From: Syncephalis fuscata
Taxonomy: Eukaryota; Zoopagomycota; Zoopagomycetes; Zoopagales; Piptocephalidaceae
DNA length: 26,011 nucleotides
NCBI GenBank assembly: GCA_025786725.1
Contig: JAHLTZ010000114.1
Coordinates: forward strand, 1-26,011
Reading direction: 5' to 3'
Shown in pieces: positions 9,359-20,994 of the stretch; position 1 is the first letter of the stretch, and every line of letters begins with the position of its first letter. The notes below the pieces were generated by a model that saw nothing but the letters and a program-made list of their open reading frames with translations, had not been told where the DNA came from and did no database searches. A program made the translations under genes and the position numbers.

Positions 9359-11063
9359 TTACAATGTGTCTTTTCTTGATGCATCCATGTTGTTGGTATG
9401 GCCAATAAGAAAAGCCATTTGATCAAGTATATAGAGCGATAGATTGCCATACTTTGTAGGCATGAGCTATAACATATCAATAAATGCATTAATAAATATA
9501 CTAATAAATATAGTATTGCTTACCTCAATTTGGCCATTGCAATTTAGATAAAGTGTATCAAGTCGCATATGAACAAGTTGGCATCTATCTAAACGGATAC
9601 GGAAATAGCATAGAAACTGCTGATGTAACACTGATAATACTAAACACACGATTAATGATAACGACACCTTTGCACACACATAACTTACCATTGGTTTGGT
9701 CTTTAGACACAACTAAGTCACTTGTATTATCGCCATTGCCGGCATGACAACTAGTCAATATATTAATTAGTTTATATTTACATATACGTAGCTTACTTAC
9801 GGTCGTGCACATGTAATAAGCTTCATAATTTCCGGCCTAACTGTAATATAATCCATGGCCGATATTTGCCGAGGAAGCTTGTACTTAAGATTAATTGTTT
9901 CTTTAATATCAGTAAATTGCACTATTACAGTGGCCATTATATTAATAAAATGCAATAAATCACAACTATACTTACTTGTATGGGTCAATATAAGATTGGC
10001 CCAGCCTTTAAATATTTCAGATAATTCCCAATGATCCCAATTACGTAACTGAATACTACAGTTAAATTGCCTTTGCCACCATTTAGTGATAATAGATATT
10101 ACTGGTGGTAGGCCGTAAGCAAGTATTAATGGCATTTCCTTGACACTAGTATCTAGATAATAAATGATTTGGTAAACAAAAAGTTATATAAAGCAACATT
10201 GCTTACCGTGTTGGTATTTCTGCTCTCTTATAGGAATCCAAATAAGCTTGGTTTCATATGGCTGCTGTTGCTGCTGTTGTATTGCTAATCGTAGAGTATT
10301 ATAATTATAGTTTAAATAATAATAATTACATTAATTTAATACCTACTAGAAATCTCAATATTAACACTAACAATCAGCGGTGTGTGTGTTTGTGTTGGCT
10401 GATCATGGGACACATCTATAATATATATATATATCATTAATTGTGTATAATATACGGCTATAGATTACTTACTAGGTGGTGACGCTGAAAGTGGTGGTCG
10501 ACTGGTCGGCGGCCAGGCATTTGGCGATAATGGCTCAATAATACAGTTTACTACTTCATAACAAATAACTTCTGATTCAGCTGTCATGTTCTGTTCTTCG
10601 TTATTCGTCATAAATGATAATGAGTTATTTGCATTATCACATCCGATAAACACCTGTGATAATTCTTGCGATAGTATCTTTAGCAGTGCTTTTTCATAAA
10701 CTCTTGTATTGCTGTAACTAAATTTATGCCATTTTGAACACATCAATGTCTGCCATGATTTCTTCCATAAAAACTCTAGTTAAATAACACGTCGTAATCA
10801 TTAATGATACTATATACTGATTATTGTTCGATTTATCAATTACCTAGTTCAGAATTCATATTGCCTCTCCACATATCACTTGAACTTGGATCAAACCTTA
10901 TGTCACTTTGGCTTGAACGGTTCTGAGTTCCATCGTTGAGGGAATAGGATGCATTACTATTACTACGCAAATTGGCGCGTCTAGGTGATGAAAATGACGA
11001 TGTTGGGCTAGTCTCCGGCATAGTATGATCGTCCGGTTCAGATGGTAATATTGTCTCATTCAT
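9359..11063 (-). CDS. CENPL: CENP-L / Fta1-like kinetochore protein, nine exons
   Basis: Exons: 11063-10844, 10775-10473, 10415-10347, 10284-10207, 10152-9976, 9921-9801, 9750-9689, 9630-9524, 9466-9359. They sum to 1245 nt (414 residues) and phase closes at every junction. CENP-L is a constitutive centromere (CCAN) protein that pairs with CENP-N on centromeric chromatin. The match is by pattern. Exon 2 has a W..L....KFSYSN..VYEKALL stretch like the family's N-terminal signature. Exon 5 has YGLPPVIS, then KWWQRQFNCSIQL and a Trp-rich helix. Exon 6 has LKYKLP, then DYITVRPEIMKL. Exon 8 has FLCYFRIRL, QLVHM and NGQIE, as in the C-terminal beta-sheet. Exon 4 starts with a Gln run. The exon 3 donor (GTAGGT) is the least certain splice site. 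The start is upstream of the conserved block and shares a 462-bp divergent interval with NOP14. A partial pseudogene copy lies at 3497-3973. Confidence 0.72.
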
Positions 11064-11177
11064 AGTGCAAGTGTTTATATACTCGTAATTGCTATAGTTG
11101 CAAACAAAATAATAACAAAAATAACGCGTTTTGTTACAAGTACTATACTCTGCTATGAACGTGGTCGTACTTGGTTA

Positions 11178-11211
<34 letters not shown>

Positions 11212-11525
11212 CAGCAATTGGTATACAGACTTTGTTCAATAAGCAATAAAATAGCGAGTAGTTTAATTCAATTATTGAATTTCTTTAATCTATTTGATTC
11301 AACTTAATTCAGTTTAAACTTTGTAATTAATCATCGTTCTATAATATTGATTATCGGTGTTAAATGACATTTATTACTTGGTATTCACTATTTTACTCAG
11401 AATAAAATAGATTTTATTTTTTATTTTTTTTTCAATCACATTTACACGCACACACTGATTTGTGCTTTTCTTCTCCGTCGCCACTATTCTACTTGTCAGT
11501 GAATGTTACCCTTTGAATTGTTAGT
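11064..11525. promoter_or_regulatory. Divergent promoter interval with TA repeat
   Basis: This 462-bp gap separates the start codons of the minus-strand CENP-L-like gene and plus-strand NOP14, so it must hold both promoters. It contains an uninterrupted TA run at about 11179-11206 and a T-rich run followed by CACACACACTG close to the NOP14 start. No specific factor site is assigned. Confidence 0.55.
11179..11206. repeat. TA dinucleotide microsatellite
   Basis: About 14 uninterrupted TA units in the divergent promoter between the CENP-L-like gene and NOP14. Confidence 0.9.
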
Positions 11526-14500
11526 ATGGCGCCGCGTACTGATAGTAAGAAGGCTGGAGGCAATGCTTCAGCTTTAAAGCGTTTAAAGGATTCGCTGAAA
11601 ACTGCCGGTTTAATCGGTCCAGCTGCAAAAACACAACATGGCAAGAAGAAACATAAGCAGCAACGGACACAGGCCAATACTTCAGACGCTAGTCTACGTG
11701 CCGAACGTAAAAAGAAACTAGCTCAAGTAGAAAGTGCACTTAATCCATTCGAGGTCAAACTTACTCGTCAAAAGCATGAGGTAGTAGGGCGTAAAACGAA
11801 AGGTGCAGTGGGTCGTCCAGGTGTCACTAAACAGATAGGTGAAGAAAAGGTAATTAGATTTTATCTATACTCTAATATGTTATTAACAAGAGTGAAATAA
11901 TAGAGACGACAGACATTGTTAATCGAAATGAAAAGAAAGTCGAAATCAGGCGGTATTATTGATCGTCGATTTGGTGAAAATGATGCAACAATGTCATTAG
12001 AAGATAAAATGCTTGAACGTTTCACTAAAGAACGTCAACGTCAATCGCGTGGGCGTAATTTTAATCTTGATGATGGCAGTGACGAAGAAGATGGCGGCCT
12101 TATGGGTCTTACTCATATGGGCAAATCACTAGCTGATATGGATGAATTTGATGACTATGGTCTTGCAGTCGATGAAGATGATAACGGCACTACCGCCAAT
12201 AGTAAAGGAGCCATTGATCGTGATACAGTAAGCCAGTTGCATTTTGGCGGCTTTGAATCAACACCGGGTGAACCAAGAAGCCGTGCCGATATTATGAAAG
12301 AAGTTATTGCCAAGAGTAAAATGCACAAGCATGAGCGGCAACAAGAGAAAGAAGTAGATGAAGCACTACGAATGAAGCTTGACGAGGATCTTGGCGCCAT
12401 TCAGTCTCTATTATTTGCGGCTACACCTTCAGAAAGTAGTAGTAGTGTTCTACAAACGGCCCGTCGAGGATTACCATCACAAAGTGCACTGTTTGGCAAA
12501 GCACAAGCATTAAATGAGGTAAGCTAATATTTTATAATTAAACAATTGAATAACCATATAATATTGTAGGCGGCACGAGAAAAAGCAGAGGAGGAGGAGG
12601 AGGAGGAAGATAAATCTAAAACATTAAATTATGACATGTTAGTACGTGAATTAGCATCAGATAGACGTGCTCATGCCACTGATCGTACAAAAACGGAAGC
12701 TGAATTGGCGCAAGAAGAAAAAGAGAAATTGGAACGAGCAGAGGTAAATAGAATTATTTATAATGATATAGATTAGAAATTAATGTTATTAATATTAATA
12801 GAGACATCGTAAACGTCGTATGGCTGGAGAAGATTCAGATACTGAAGATGAACAAGAGTCAGCCGCTGCCAAGAAGCGTAGAAAGGGAAATGCACCACAA
12901 GGTGATGATATTGAAGATGATTTTGTATTAGATGAAGATTTAGTTGATCCAACTGGATTTGGTAGTGGATTGCGTGTAGCCAGTGATTCAGAAGATGAGG
13001 ATGAGGATGAGGATGAGGATGAGGATGGGGATGACAGTGAAGATGAAGAAGACAGTGATGAGGATGAGGACAGTGAAGACGAAGATGAAGAGGATGGATC
13101 TGATTTAGATATTGATAGTAAAATACAAAATATAAAAGCAATAATTCGTTCATCTATAAAAAAGACTAAAAATGAGGAAGAAGAAGAAGAAGAATTAAAG
13201 GAATCAACATCTAAACAAGAAATACCATTTACTTTTCCAGCACCTGAAGATCATTCAGCTTTTTTACATCTAGTTAAACATTATAATGCAGAAGAGCAGT
13301 TTATTGTAGTTAAACGATTACGCACCATATATCATATTAGTTTAGGAGCAGCTAATCGAGAGAAACTACAAGTACGTATTAGACTATTATAACAATATAA
13401 CAATAGTATACTAATATAATGAATAGACATTGCTAGTTGTTTTACTAGATCATGTTATGTATTGTGGATCATTGGTAGTACCTCAAGTTCAAGTAGTTAA
13501 TAAACTATTTCCACATATTTATGAATTGACCACTCAATTCCCTGAAATAGCCACAGAACATACACGACAAGTATTACAACAATGGCAATCAGATATGATA
13601 TCCGGTATGAATCAAGGTAAGTCACTATTAATACTAGTATTCATATTTATATTTATATTTATATGTTATTATTAGATGACATAGATGCACCACCTACATT
13701 ACCATCATCAAGTGAATTACTCTTTTTACTGGTTATTATGCGTTTATTTCCTACTTCTGATAAATTACATCCAGTAATTACTCCTACTTTTCTTTATATT
13801 GGCCAGTGTTTGGGTCAAATGCCTGTACGTACTGGTCGAGATGTATTGGCCGGTCTTTTATTATGTCAACTTTACATTGAGGTATGTATTAATGAGTCGT
13901 ATTGCTATCTATAGTATTGTTAACATTTCTATGTTATGAATAGGCTCAGTCAATGTCTAAACGTTTAATGCCTGAAGTATTCAATTATTTATATAGATTA
14001 CTTGCAGCATTGCCCCCAACTACGAATACTAAATCATCAGTAACATCTACTGAACTACCTGGCTACTTTCCCAGTGCTCTATCATTGCCTGATACATGGA
14101 CATTGACTCAAGCTGATACACTAGTGTCGATAGAGCCGGCACCATTAGCATTTAAACAATTGAGTATTAAACAAAAGGATAATCAATTACCATTATCAAA
14201 TGATATCAAGTAAGCAGCAATACTAACAATAGTGTATTAAAACTAATGATATCGATTAGGATTTCTGCATTTTATTTAATCCTCCAACTTATTCAACGAT
14301 TGGCCGAGTTATCCGTTGGTTCATCCGCTTTCCCTGAACTATTCCGGCCAGCCATTGATTTATTACAGCCATTGACTAAACTTGAACTATCAACAACGGT
14401 TATGGTACGTTATTAGATCATTATTAACACTATAATACATATTTATTAACTTTTGTATAGACACGTCTTAATAGCGTTAACGAACAACTTAATAGGATGA

Positions 14501-14844
14501 TTAAATTGGCTGTTCAGTCACGTAAACCACTACAGCTACAACGTCACCGTCCTATGGCTATTCCGTCACATCAGCCTAAATTCGAAGAAAACTACTCGGT
14601 TGATAAACATTATGATCCAGATCGTGATAGAGCAGAGACTCAACGCTTACGGGCAATGCATCGTAAAGAACGTAAAGGTGCAATGCGTGAATTGCGTCGT
14701 GATAATCAGTTTATTGCCACGGAACGGGCCCGTGAACAAAAGGAGAAAGATGATGCGTATAAACGCAAAATTCGTCATATTACTGGACTACTTACCGACG
14801 AACAAGGCGAGAAGAATAAATTGGAACGCAAGGCACGAAAATAA
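11526..14844 (+). CDS. NOP14: Nop14, small-subunit processome protein
   Basis: Exons: 11526-11849, 11904-12518, 12570-12743, 12802-13371, 13427-13616, 13676-13881, 13944-14209, 14260-14404, 14461-14844. They sum to 2874 nt (957 residues) with all phases consistent. Nop14 is a nucleolar component of the 90S pre-ribosome needed for 18S rRNA processing and 40S assembly. Family signatures are clear: NPFEVK near residue 78, a KRKSKSGGIIDRRFGE stretch at the start of exon 2, SLEDKMLERF, then GLTHMGKSLADMDEFDD. Exon 4 has a very acidic Asp/Glu/Ser tract encoded partly by GATGAG repeats. The helical C-terminal half includes FPEIATEHTRQVLQQWQ and GRDVLAGLLL. It ends with a basic coiled tail (RKERKGAMRELRRD, then FIATERAREQKEKD). 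At 957 residues it is longer than the roughly 810-860 of yeast and human, mainly through acidic and low-complexity insertions. It converges with NPL4, whose stop is 243 bp away. Confidence 0.97.
12988..13100 (+). repeat. GATGAG-type repeat coding an acidic tract in NOP14
   Basis: Repeated GAT/GAG/GAA codons inside NOP14 exon 4 give a run of alternating Asp and Glu with some Ser. This is typical of the acidic region of Nop14 and other nucleolar proteins, and prone to length change. Confidence 0.85.
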
Positions 14845-15087
14845 TAGACAGGCATTCGCGTATTATTTGCATATTAATATAGTTAACGACATTCATGTAG
14901 TTGCTATAATTATGGTTATAATGATGATTGTTGTTGCCGCTTTATTCTTAGTATAATTCATATAATTAATATAAACGATATTAAACTTTTCTCTTTCTCT
15001 CTTTCTCTCTTTTTCTCGTTATTAATAAGGAAAGAAAGTGTGTTATAGTTTGATTAAGGGGAAAACATTTAAAAACTATAACGCTTA
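14845..15087. terminator. Convergent 3' region between NOP14 and NPL4
   Basis: A short interval between two stop codons. It holds a pyrimidine repeat (CTTT/CTCT, about 14988-15018). Both polyadenylation regions should lie here, but I cannot pick exact sites. Confidence 0.45.
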
Positions 15088-17689
15088 TTACTCTTTAGGT
15101 AATCCACACATTGCACAGTCAGCACCTGGCCCCTCGTTAAGGAAGGTACAATGTTTACATTGCCATGGACCAGCACTATTTGTTCCACTGTATGGCTGAT
15201 CTGCAGTATTGCCACTGCCATATGTATTGGTAGTGGATGTATGTCCTCCCGTAACTGGAATAAACAAATAATATATATATATATATATATAAGTTTAGTG
15301 TTATACAAATAAACATAATACATAATACATACCCTCTTTTAGTAAACCAATTAATGCTTGCCATCCATCCATTGACTGTAGATCACTTGTTGATACAGTA
15401 TTAGGTGAAGTTATAAATTGTCCAAGTAGAGCAAGTTCTTCCTATATAAATACAGCAATATTAGTATATGTATATACATATCGATTACAGCCATATCTTA
15501 CCTTGCTTAATATAGATAAATCATTAATGGATAGCAGTAAATGAAAATCGGATAATAATACCGGCAACTGATCTGTATTACCATCAAGTATAGGTGACAA
15601 GTAGCGCTTTATTTCAACGGCGTCACCTTGTCTTAATGGTCGATTTTCAATTGAAAATTGATTTGTATCGTTAAATAGCGGCAATGGATTTGTAGGTGCA
15701 CCATGAGTTAGCTATTCATTAATCAGTCAATTAGTATAATTGGCATAATAGCGGCAACTCCATACCGTAACAAGCCAGTATTCAACTGGGAAGCATGGCT
15801 TAGCATTACCACTTTCTTGTGAACCATATTCATTTTTACGTGAATAGAATACATCGGGAATGTATCGACCGGGTGCCTCTGGCTTTACACGTAACAAAGA
15901 TGGATTGATACTCGGTTCAATAAGATCGGCTTGTGACATGGCCATTGCCTCATTAGATACTTGGTATGCACTAACTTCTATTTGATTTTGTGGATCACCT
16001 AATAGATAGCCAATAAGCTAGCTATTCCATACTAAACTGTAATCACTTACCGGATACAACACAAGAGACAAATCGACTACCAAATGAACTGGTCGGTGAC
16101 TTTTTCGTCATATATGGATGGCGTTGTTGCATTACAGCGGCAAATTGGCATTCTTGTGCTGACATAAAGAAGGATTTAATATGTCGTTTGCAAATAACAC
16201 CGCCTTTGCCTTGGCCGTCATCCATCAAATCTGTCCATATCATACCAACCTATAATATAAAATAAGGAATTTAGCAACCAATTAATCGTTAATTGGCTAT
16301 CTATCGCCACATACTGCCAACTTACTCGAGTTAGACCACAAGCAGCGGCTACTTCATCGGCTCGACAATCGCCTTTAAAGTCTGGATCATCAACACCGGT
16401 CACTTCTACCCATAATGGATCGCATTTTTGATCTGGTTCGTAAATTGCTTCAACAACCGCTTTAACGCCCAAAGGCACTGCGTCATATTGTTCGTATCTT
16501 CCATAAAGCCAGCCAAATCGCTGGGCACCACTATGTCGCCATGCATCTAGAAAACGATTGATAATCTGCTGCGAGGAAAATTCAACATGATCAACCATTC
16601 GAAATTCCTGTCGTTTTAAAGTAACTGCACTTGGCTGGCATTTACTACAAATACTTTTAGGCCAAGGTGCATGTCCATTCTTGCAGTTTGGTTTTACTCG
16701 ATAGTCAGGCATTTCCAATGGCTGATCGGCTATACCACGCCATTTGGAGAACTGGCCAAAACTAGCATTTCCCGCTGATGCTTGGAGCTTTTTTAAATAA
16801 GCATAGAATGACATGTGTTTGATATTCTTTTCAGCTCTATATTTTTCATCATATGGCTATATAGCATTATTTAAATAAAATTATCATATTAGATTGGTAT
16901 ATTGAATATATAGTGTTAGAATTACCTCTAATGGCATACAGTAAGTACAAACACCTGTAGAATGTCGACAGCTTTGACAATAATACTATCAACAGACTAC
17001 TCAAATAAGGACACTTTTTATCTATTACTTACAAGCGTGGATCTTTCTTTTGTGCAATACGACCATCCATTCGCTCCAATGCTTCATCCAATGACTTTTC
17101 TGTAGAGATTGGCGCCGCAGCTCCTGCCGTTGTATTGGCAGTAGACTCGAAAGCATCATTGTCGGTGGCAGGCTGCTTTCCCTTGCTGACAGCTGACATG
17201 TCATTTTTTGATATTATCTGTGCATATAACATTTCACCATGTCTATATAATGTAAATAAACATGCATAACAACAAATATTGCTTACTTAATATTCATATC
17301 AGCAAATGATGCCTCAGTATGATCAAGTGAATCGGTACCAGCAGGGTCGCGAGATACGTTAACGTCATACAAATCATACGACGATAGAATCTCATTTAAC
17401 TACTCAACAGCAAATTGGTAATAGTAGTTACTATTTGTTAATAGCTATTTATTGTCTGTAGCGTGTGATTGTTTACCTTGTTTTTTAGTACAGACACATC
17501 ATCGGTAGGCTCAACAGCCACTCGGTGCATACCTTCTTTGGAACGAACACGGATGATCTACATACAGTCGTCATTACAACCATAATGGCAATAGTAACAA
17601 CAGCAATAATGGATACAATATAAACACAGGCATATGTATGTTAGATAACAAGCAGCACAAATGATATATACAGCTGGTGACCCTACCAT
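15088..17689 (-). CDS. NPL4: Npl4, ubiquitin-binding cofactor of Cdc48/p97
   Basis: Exons: ATG alone at 17689-17687 (tentative), 17557-17477, 17399-17287, 17242-17033, 16985-16926, 16856-16326, 16249-16051, 15998-15766, 15711-15502, 15441-15333, 15254-15088; about 637 residues. With Ufd1, Npl4 brings ubiquitinated substrates to the Cdc48 ATPase for unfolding and ERAD. The N-terminus is the UBX-like fold ([31 protein letters not shown]). A Cys-rich finger follows ([14 protein letters not shown]), then [13 protein letters not shown], the MPN-type core ([41 protein letters not shown]), a helical part and a C-terminal NZF finger ([18 protein letters not shown]). Budding-yeast Npl4 lacks that last finger. 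Phase closes at all introns except 17032-16986, which is one base out. The lone-ATG first exon is inferred because family members begin M-hydrophobic-RxRS. Confidence 0.95.
15268..15291. repeat. TA microsatellite in the last NPL4 intron
   Basis: An uninterrupted TA run inside the intron between the last two NPL4 exons, close to the acceptor. Confidence 0.85.
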
Positions 17690-17778
17690 TGTCAATATAG
17701 TGTGGAATAGATATATGCAGCCAAAGGAATAAAAGGTTAATGTTGTCGTCATCCCAATTATTTATATTTACCGTCACT
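17690..17778. promoter_or_regulatory. Short bidirectional promoter interval of NPL4 and USB1
   Basis: Only about 90 bp separate the proposed NPL4 ATG (minus) from the USB1 ATG (plus). If the NPL4 start is instead at the first long exon, the interval is about 220 bp and 17558-17686 would be leader rather than intron. No defined motif is seen. Confidence 0.4.
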
Positions 17779-19089
17779 ATGTCTTATACATCACTTGTTG
17801 ATTATGACACATCGAGTGACGAAGAATCACATAACAACAATGCAGCGATAGACTTGTTGAATACAGTAGAAGTAGACGAGATTAATGACAGTAAACTAAC
17901 TACAGTCACGCGGAAAAGAAAAGCCGCCAATTACCATGGAGTAGCATGTAGTAATAGGTAAGCAGTGTGTTGTCCGTTTACACCAATGCTTATCCGGCTA
18001 GTAAACGAGCTGGTCTAGTTGAACAGTCGCAGTATAATCCTTCAGAGTTACCGTCACGATCGCCACCGCCTCCACCTCCTGCATTTCATAGCTTGTTTGT
18101 TCGTCCTGGTAAATAGACTAGATTGACGACTGACTTTCTATAGTCCAATAATACAGATTATTGACTATACTAATAGGTGGTTTACGCGATGATCCTAAAC
18201 AGCATCAAGGTAGAATACGGGCCACACCGCATATTCGTGGTAATTGGTCTACTCATGTTTATCTATCGAGTAAGTGAACTGACAAACCATAGCTTTAATA
18301 GCTTATTACTGTGTAGTTCATCCATCTGAGGAAATGAGTGTATTATTACAGAAAATGTTTAATGCAGCTAAACAAAGTGTACCCAATCTACAATGGATTC
18401 AAGCAACAAATAACACTTTTATTCAAACAACAAAAGATAGTGTTGAAGAGACGCCACAAATGTTAAATGGTCCACTAGGCACAAACTGGGATTTACATCT
18501 TTCATTATCGCGACCTTGCTATCTTAAACTGTACCAATTAGACCATTTTACCCGCCAATTAAAAGAGAAACTACAAGATATACAAAAGTAACTGACCATC
18601 TATTATTGTTTAAATGTAAATACTAATGCTTAGTTCAGATTTCATATCAACTTTTGTAATGCGGTACGGTTTGATAATGATGATCAAACGAGAGAATTTA
18701 TTAGTTTAAGTGTAGGCCATGGTCAGTCTCAAGTAAGTGGACGATTAATTAATATTACAACCACTAACACACTTGTTGGCAACAGTTAGCAAAATGTGTT
18801 CAGGCAGTTGATGAAGTTTTGGTCAATTTTCGTCAACCAACTTTTTATCAAGTAAGCTATTAAATAATCTGTATAGTTTGATATCATCTAATGGTAATAG
18901 CCTGCACACTTTCACGCTAGTTTTGCTTGGTGTTTACGCGAATCTACGGAGGAGATTGATGCACTGGCGATCTGTGCAGCTGAGAAAGCCGCTGGATCAC
19001 TGGAACGGTTGGCCGCCGTATCTTCGACGTGGATAACTAAAATACACTGCCGTATGGGCAATCGATATTGGAATATGTCTTTAAAATAA
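17779..19089 (+). CDS. USB1: Usb1, U6 snRNA 3' phosphodiesterase
   Basis: Exons: 17779-17957, 18002-18108, 18177-18269, 18317-18587, 18639-18732, 18786-18851, 18901-19089; 999 nt, 332 residues, phases consistent. Usb1 is a 2H-family 3'-5' RNA exonuclease that trims the oligoU tail of U6 snRNA and leaves a protected end. Both catalytic HxS motifs are present: HLSLS (His about 187) and HASFAW (His about 273). Other family landmarks are [11 protein letters not shown] at the start, a six-proline run before [35 protein letters not shown] and the final [12 protein letters not shown] chose the ATG at 17779 because family members begin right before LVxYxSS; an ATG at 17740 is also in frame. In a spliceosome-intron-rich genome this gene is expected to be essential for U6 maintenance. 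It converges with the copper transporter, 70 bp away. Confidence 0.96.
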
Positions 19090-19159
19090 ATAGTTACTAC
19101 CAATCTTTATTTAATAAAAGAAAGCCGTACAAATGCGCATTTGGCTAATGATGCATTGC

Positions 19160-19858
19160 TTAGTGGCAAGAAAGAGCACGCTCTGCGCCCATTCGACGTC
19201 CAAATAGGAAATGGCCAATACCAGCACCAATAACTGTTGCGAACATCAAATAGCCGTTGTAAGTCATAAATATAAGCATAATTAGAAATCCAATGCCGGT
19301 TTGCAATGCGTACAAAATAGAGCGCACAACATGTTCCTCTTTGCTAACACTATGGCATTATTTATATGTTAGCCATTAGTAAATAAATTGCTATTGTTTA
19401 TACGGCTACTAACCTGAATGATATATATCTATTTCTGCCTTGTAAAGGCTCATCCTCTCCAATGTTTTCTTCATTTAAGGCTGCTTGTTGGCGGCTTATC
19501 TCAGCTCCTACTAACCGGGCATCGTATTGGCGAGCCTTGCTACGTAGCAACTCGTAGTTGGCCGTAATGAGTGCCACCACGACACACGATAGTATCATTG
19601 TGCCAAGACCATGGATTTGCCACCAGTCAAATATGATACATACGCCATGAATGTTCCAATTGAATGTCATCTATAGGTTGTGCAAGTATGGTTAGTTGAC
19701 ACTATATACAGCGTATTTAGAATAGTCATTCCTGGACGAATACTTACATTCATGGAGCAAGAGCTGCCATGTTCCATACCATCATGACCGCCGTGTCCAT
19801 CGTGTGGCATAGGCATAGGTGCAGAATCCATAGAGTGATGTCCGAAGTGGTGGTCCAT
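19160..19858 (-). CDS. CTR: CTR-family high-affinity copper transporter
   Basis: Exons: 19858-19748, 19670-19414, 19349-19160; 558 nt, 185 residues. CTR proteins are trimeric three-helix Cu(I) channels in the plasma membrane or vacuole. The N-terminus (residues 1-37) is rich in Met and His (HHFGHHSMD, APMPMPHDGH, GGHDGMEHG, CSMN), as expected of the extracellular copper-collecting region. Helix 1 follows MTFNWNIHG. The cytosolic loop includes QGRNRYISFR. Helix 2 carries the copper-selectivity MxxxM motif at about residues 147-151. Helix 3 carries the GxxxG packing motif at about 164-168. The protein ends in SCH, resembling the C-terminal HCH metal-binding end of CTR1. The start is the ATG at 19858. 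An in-frame TTG three codons upstream is not used. Its length is typical of short fungal Ctr2/Ctr3-type or animal Ctr1 forms. Confidence 0.96.
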
Positions 19859-20994
19859 TGAGTGCAAGTATCAAGAAAGTAGTTAGCAAGCCAGTAGGTT
19901 GTCGGCGATAGAACGCTGTAAATGATATGAGGGGCAGGAGAAGAAAAGGAGTAAGTTGACAAGACTTGGATAAAACAAATGACTAATCAGTCTAGACTTA
20001 TATGGCAATCTCTATAAATAGTTGCATAATGCAAATTCAAACCATCTATTTTAAGAAATAATTGGAAGATTCCTTAAGGCGTAAAAATCTAAGTAAAAGT
20101 ATATGAATTTTAGTGGACGTAGTTTGAAGACATCACCAATGAATAACAAGTTATAATTCATGCCAGTGTTAATGGTTATAAATAATTTTGTATAATAATA
20201 CTTTATTCAATAGTAGCAGTAATGCATTAATAAATGTCTATTAAAATTTATATGCCATTTGTTTTAGCAATATATCAATAAGCAAAATAAGCTATATTCT
20301 ATTAATAATAAAACAGAAATAAGAACAGTTTTGGATAGAGGAAGGTTAGAAGAATATAACATGATATAGAATAAAATAATTATATACCGAAAAGAGTGTA
20401 ATTAATGATGTTGAAGTTATAGTGCATATAGCGCAATGATTAAAGTATATAGGAATATATAATGAATAAAATGTGTCTATTACAGTATGGAATAGAATGA
20501 TATATAGTGGTGTGGGATAGAATTGGGATGATATAAATGAATAGAGTATATATGTGTACTGAATATATGCATACTGGATAATGAATCTATGATGATGAAT
20601 GAGTATTTGACGATTAATGTCATTTACTACCCAATTCCATCTTTAATAAAACAATTTTGGTTCAATTACGCGAGTATTGTCAGCTATAGTCATTTGACCA
20701 TCAAATCATATTAAACTGTTAATAGAAGCAATAAATAATAATAATGTTTATTTTACAAGGTTTAAATATTAAATAACTATTTGATCATCTAATGGGTTAT
20801 TTAATTTAGATATTCACGCTTTTAGTATCTAAATTATTTGTACAATATTTTTAACTAATGTTTTTTATTGGAAACATAATTAATTTGAATTGAGTGGCTA
20901 TATTATATTTGTTGGTATTATTATGCATATACTAGCTTTTTACATAACAAATAAATGAAATAAATGTATACTGGATATAACTAAATCATAATCT
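19859..20994. repeat. Intergenic region with dispersed-repeat copy B
   Basis: The left end should contain the CTR promoter. Positions about 20300-20725 are related in the same orientation to 8640-9070, best at 20565-20722. The remainder is AT-rich without supported genes. A metal-response element is possible upstream of CTR but I see no convincing copper-regulatory site. Confidence 0.55.

Noticed and set aside
12773-13153. Minus-strand His/Pro-rich 126-residue frame
   Set aside because: Antisense of the acidic repeat tract of NOP14 exon 4.
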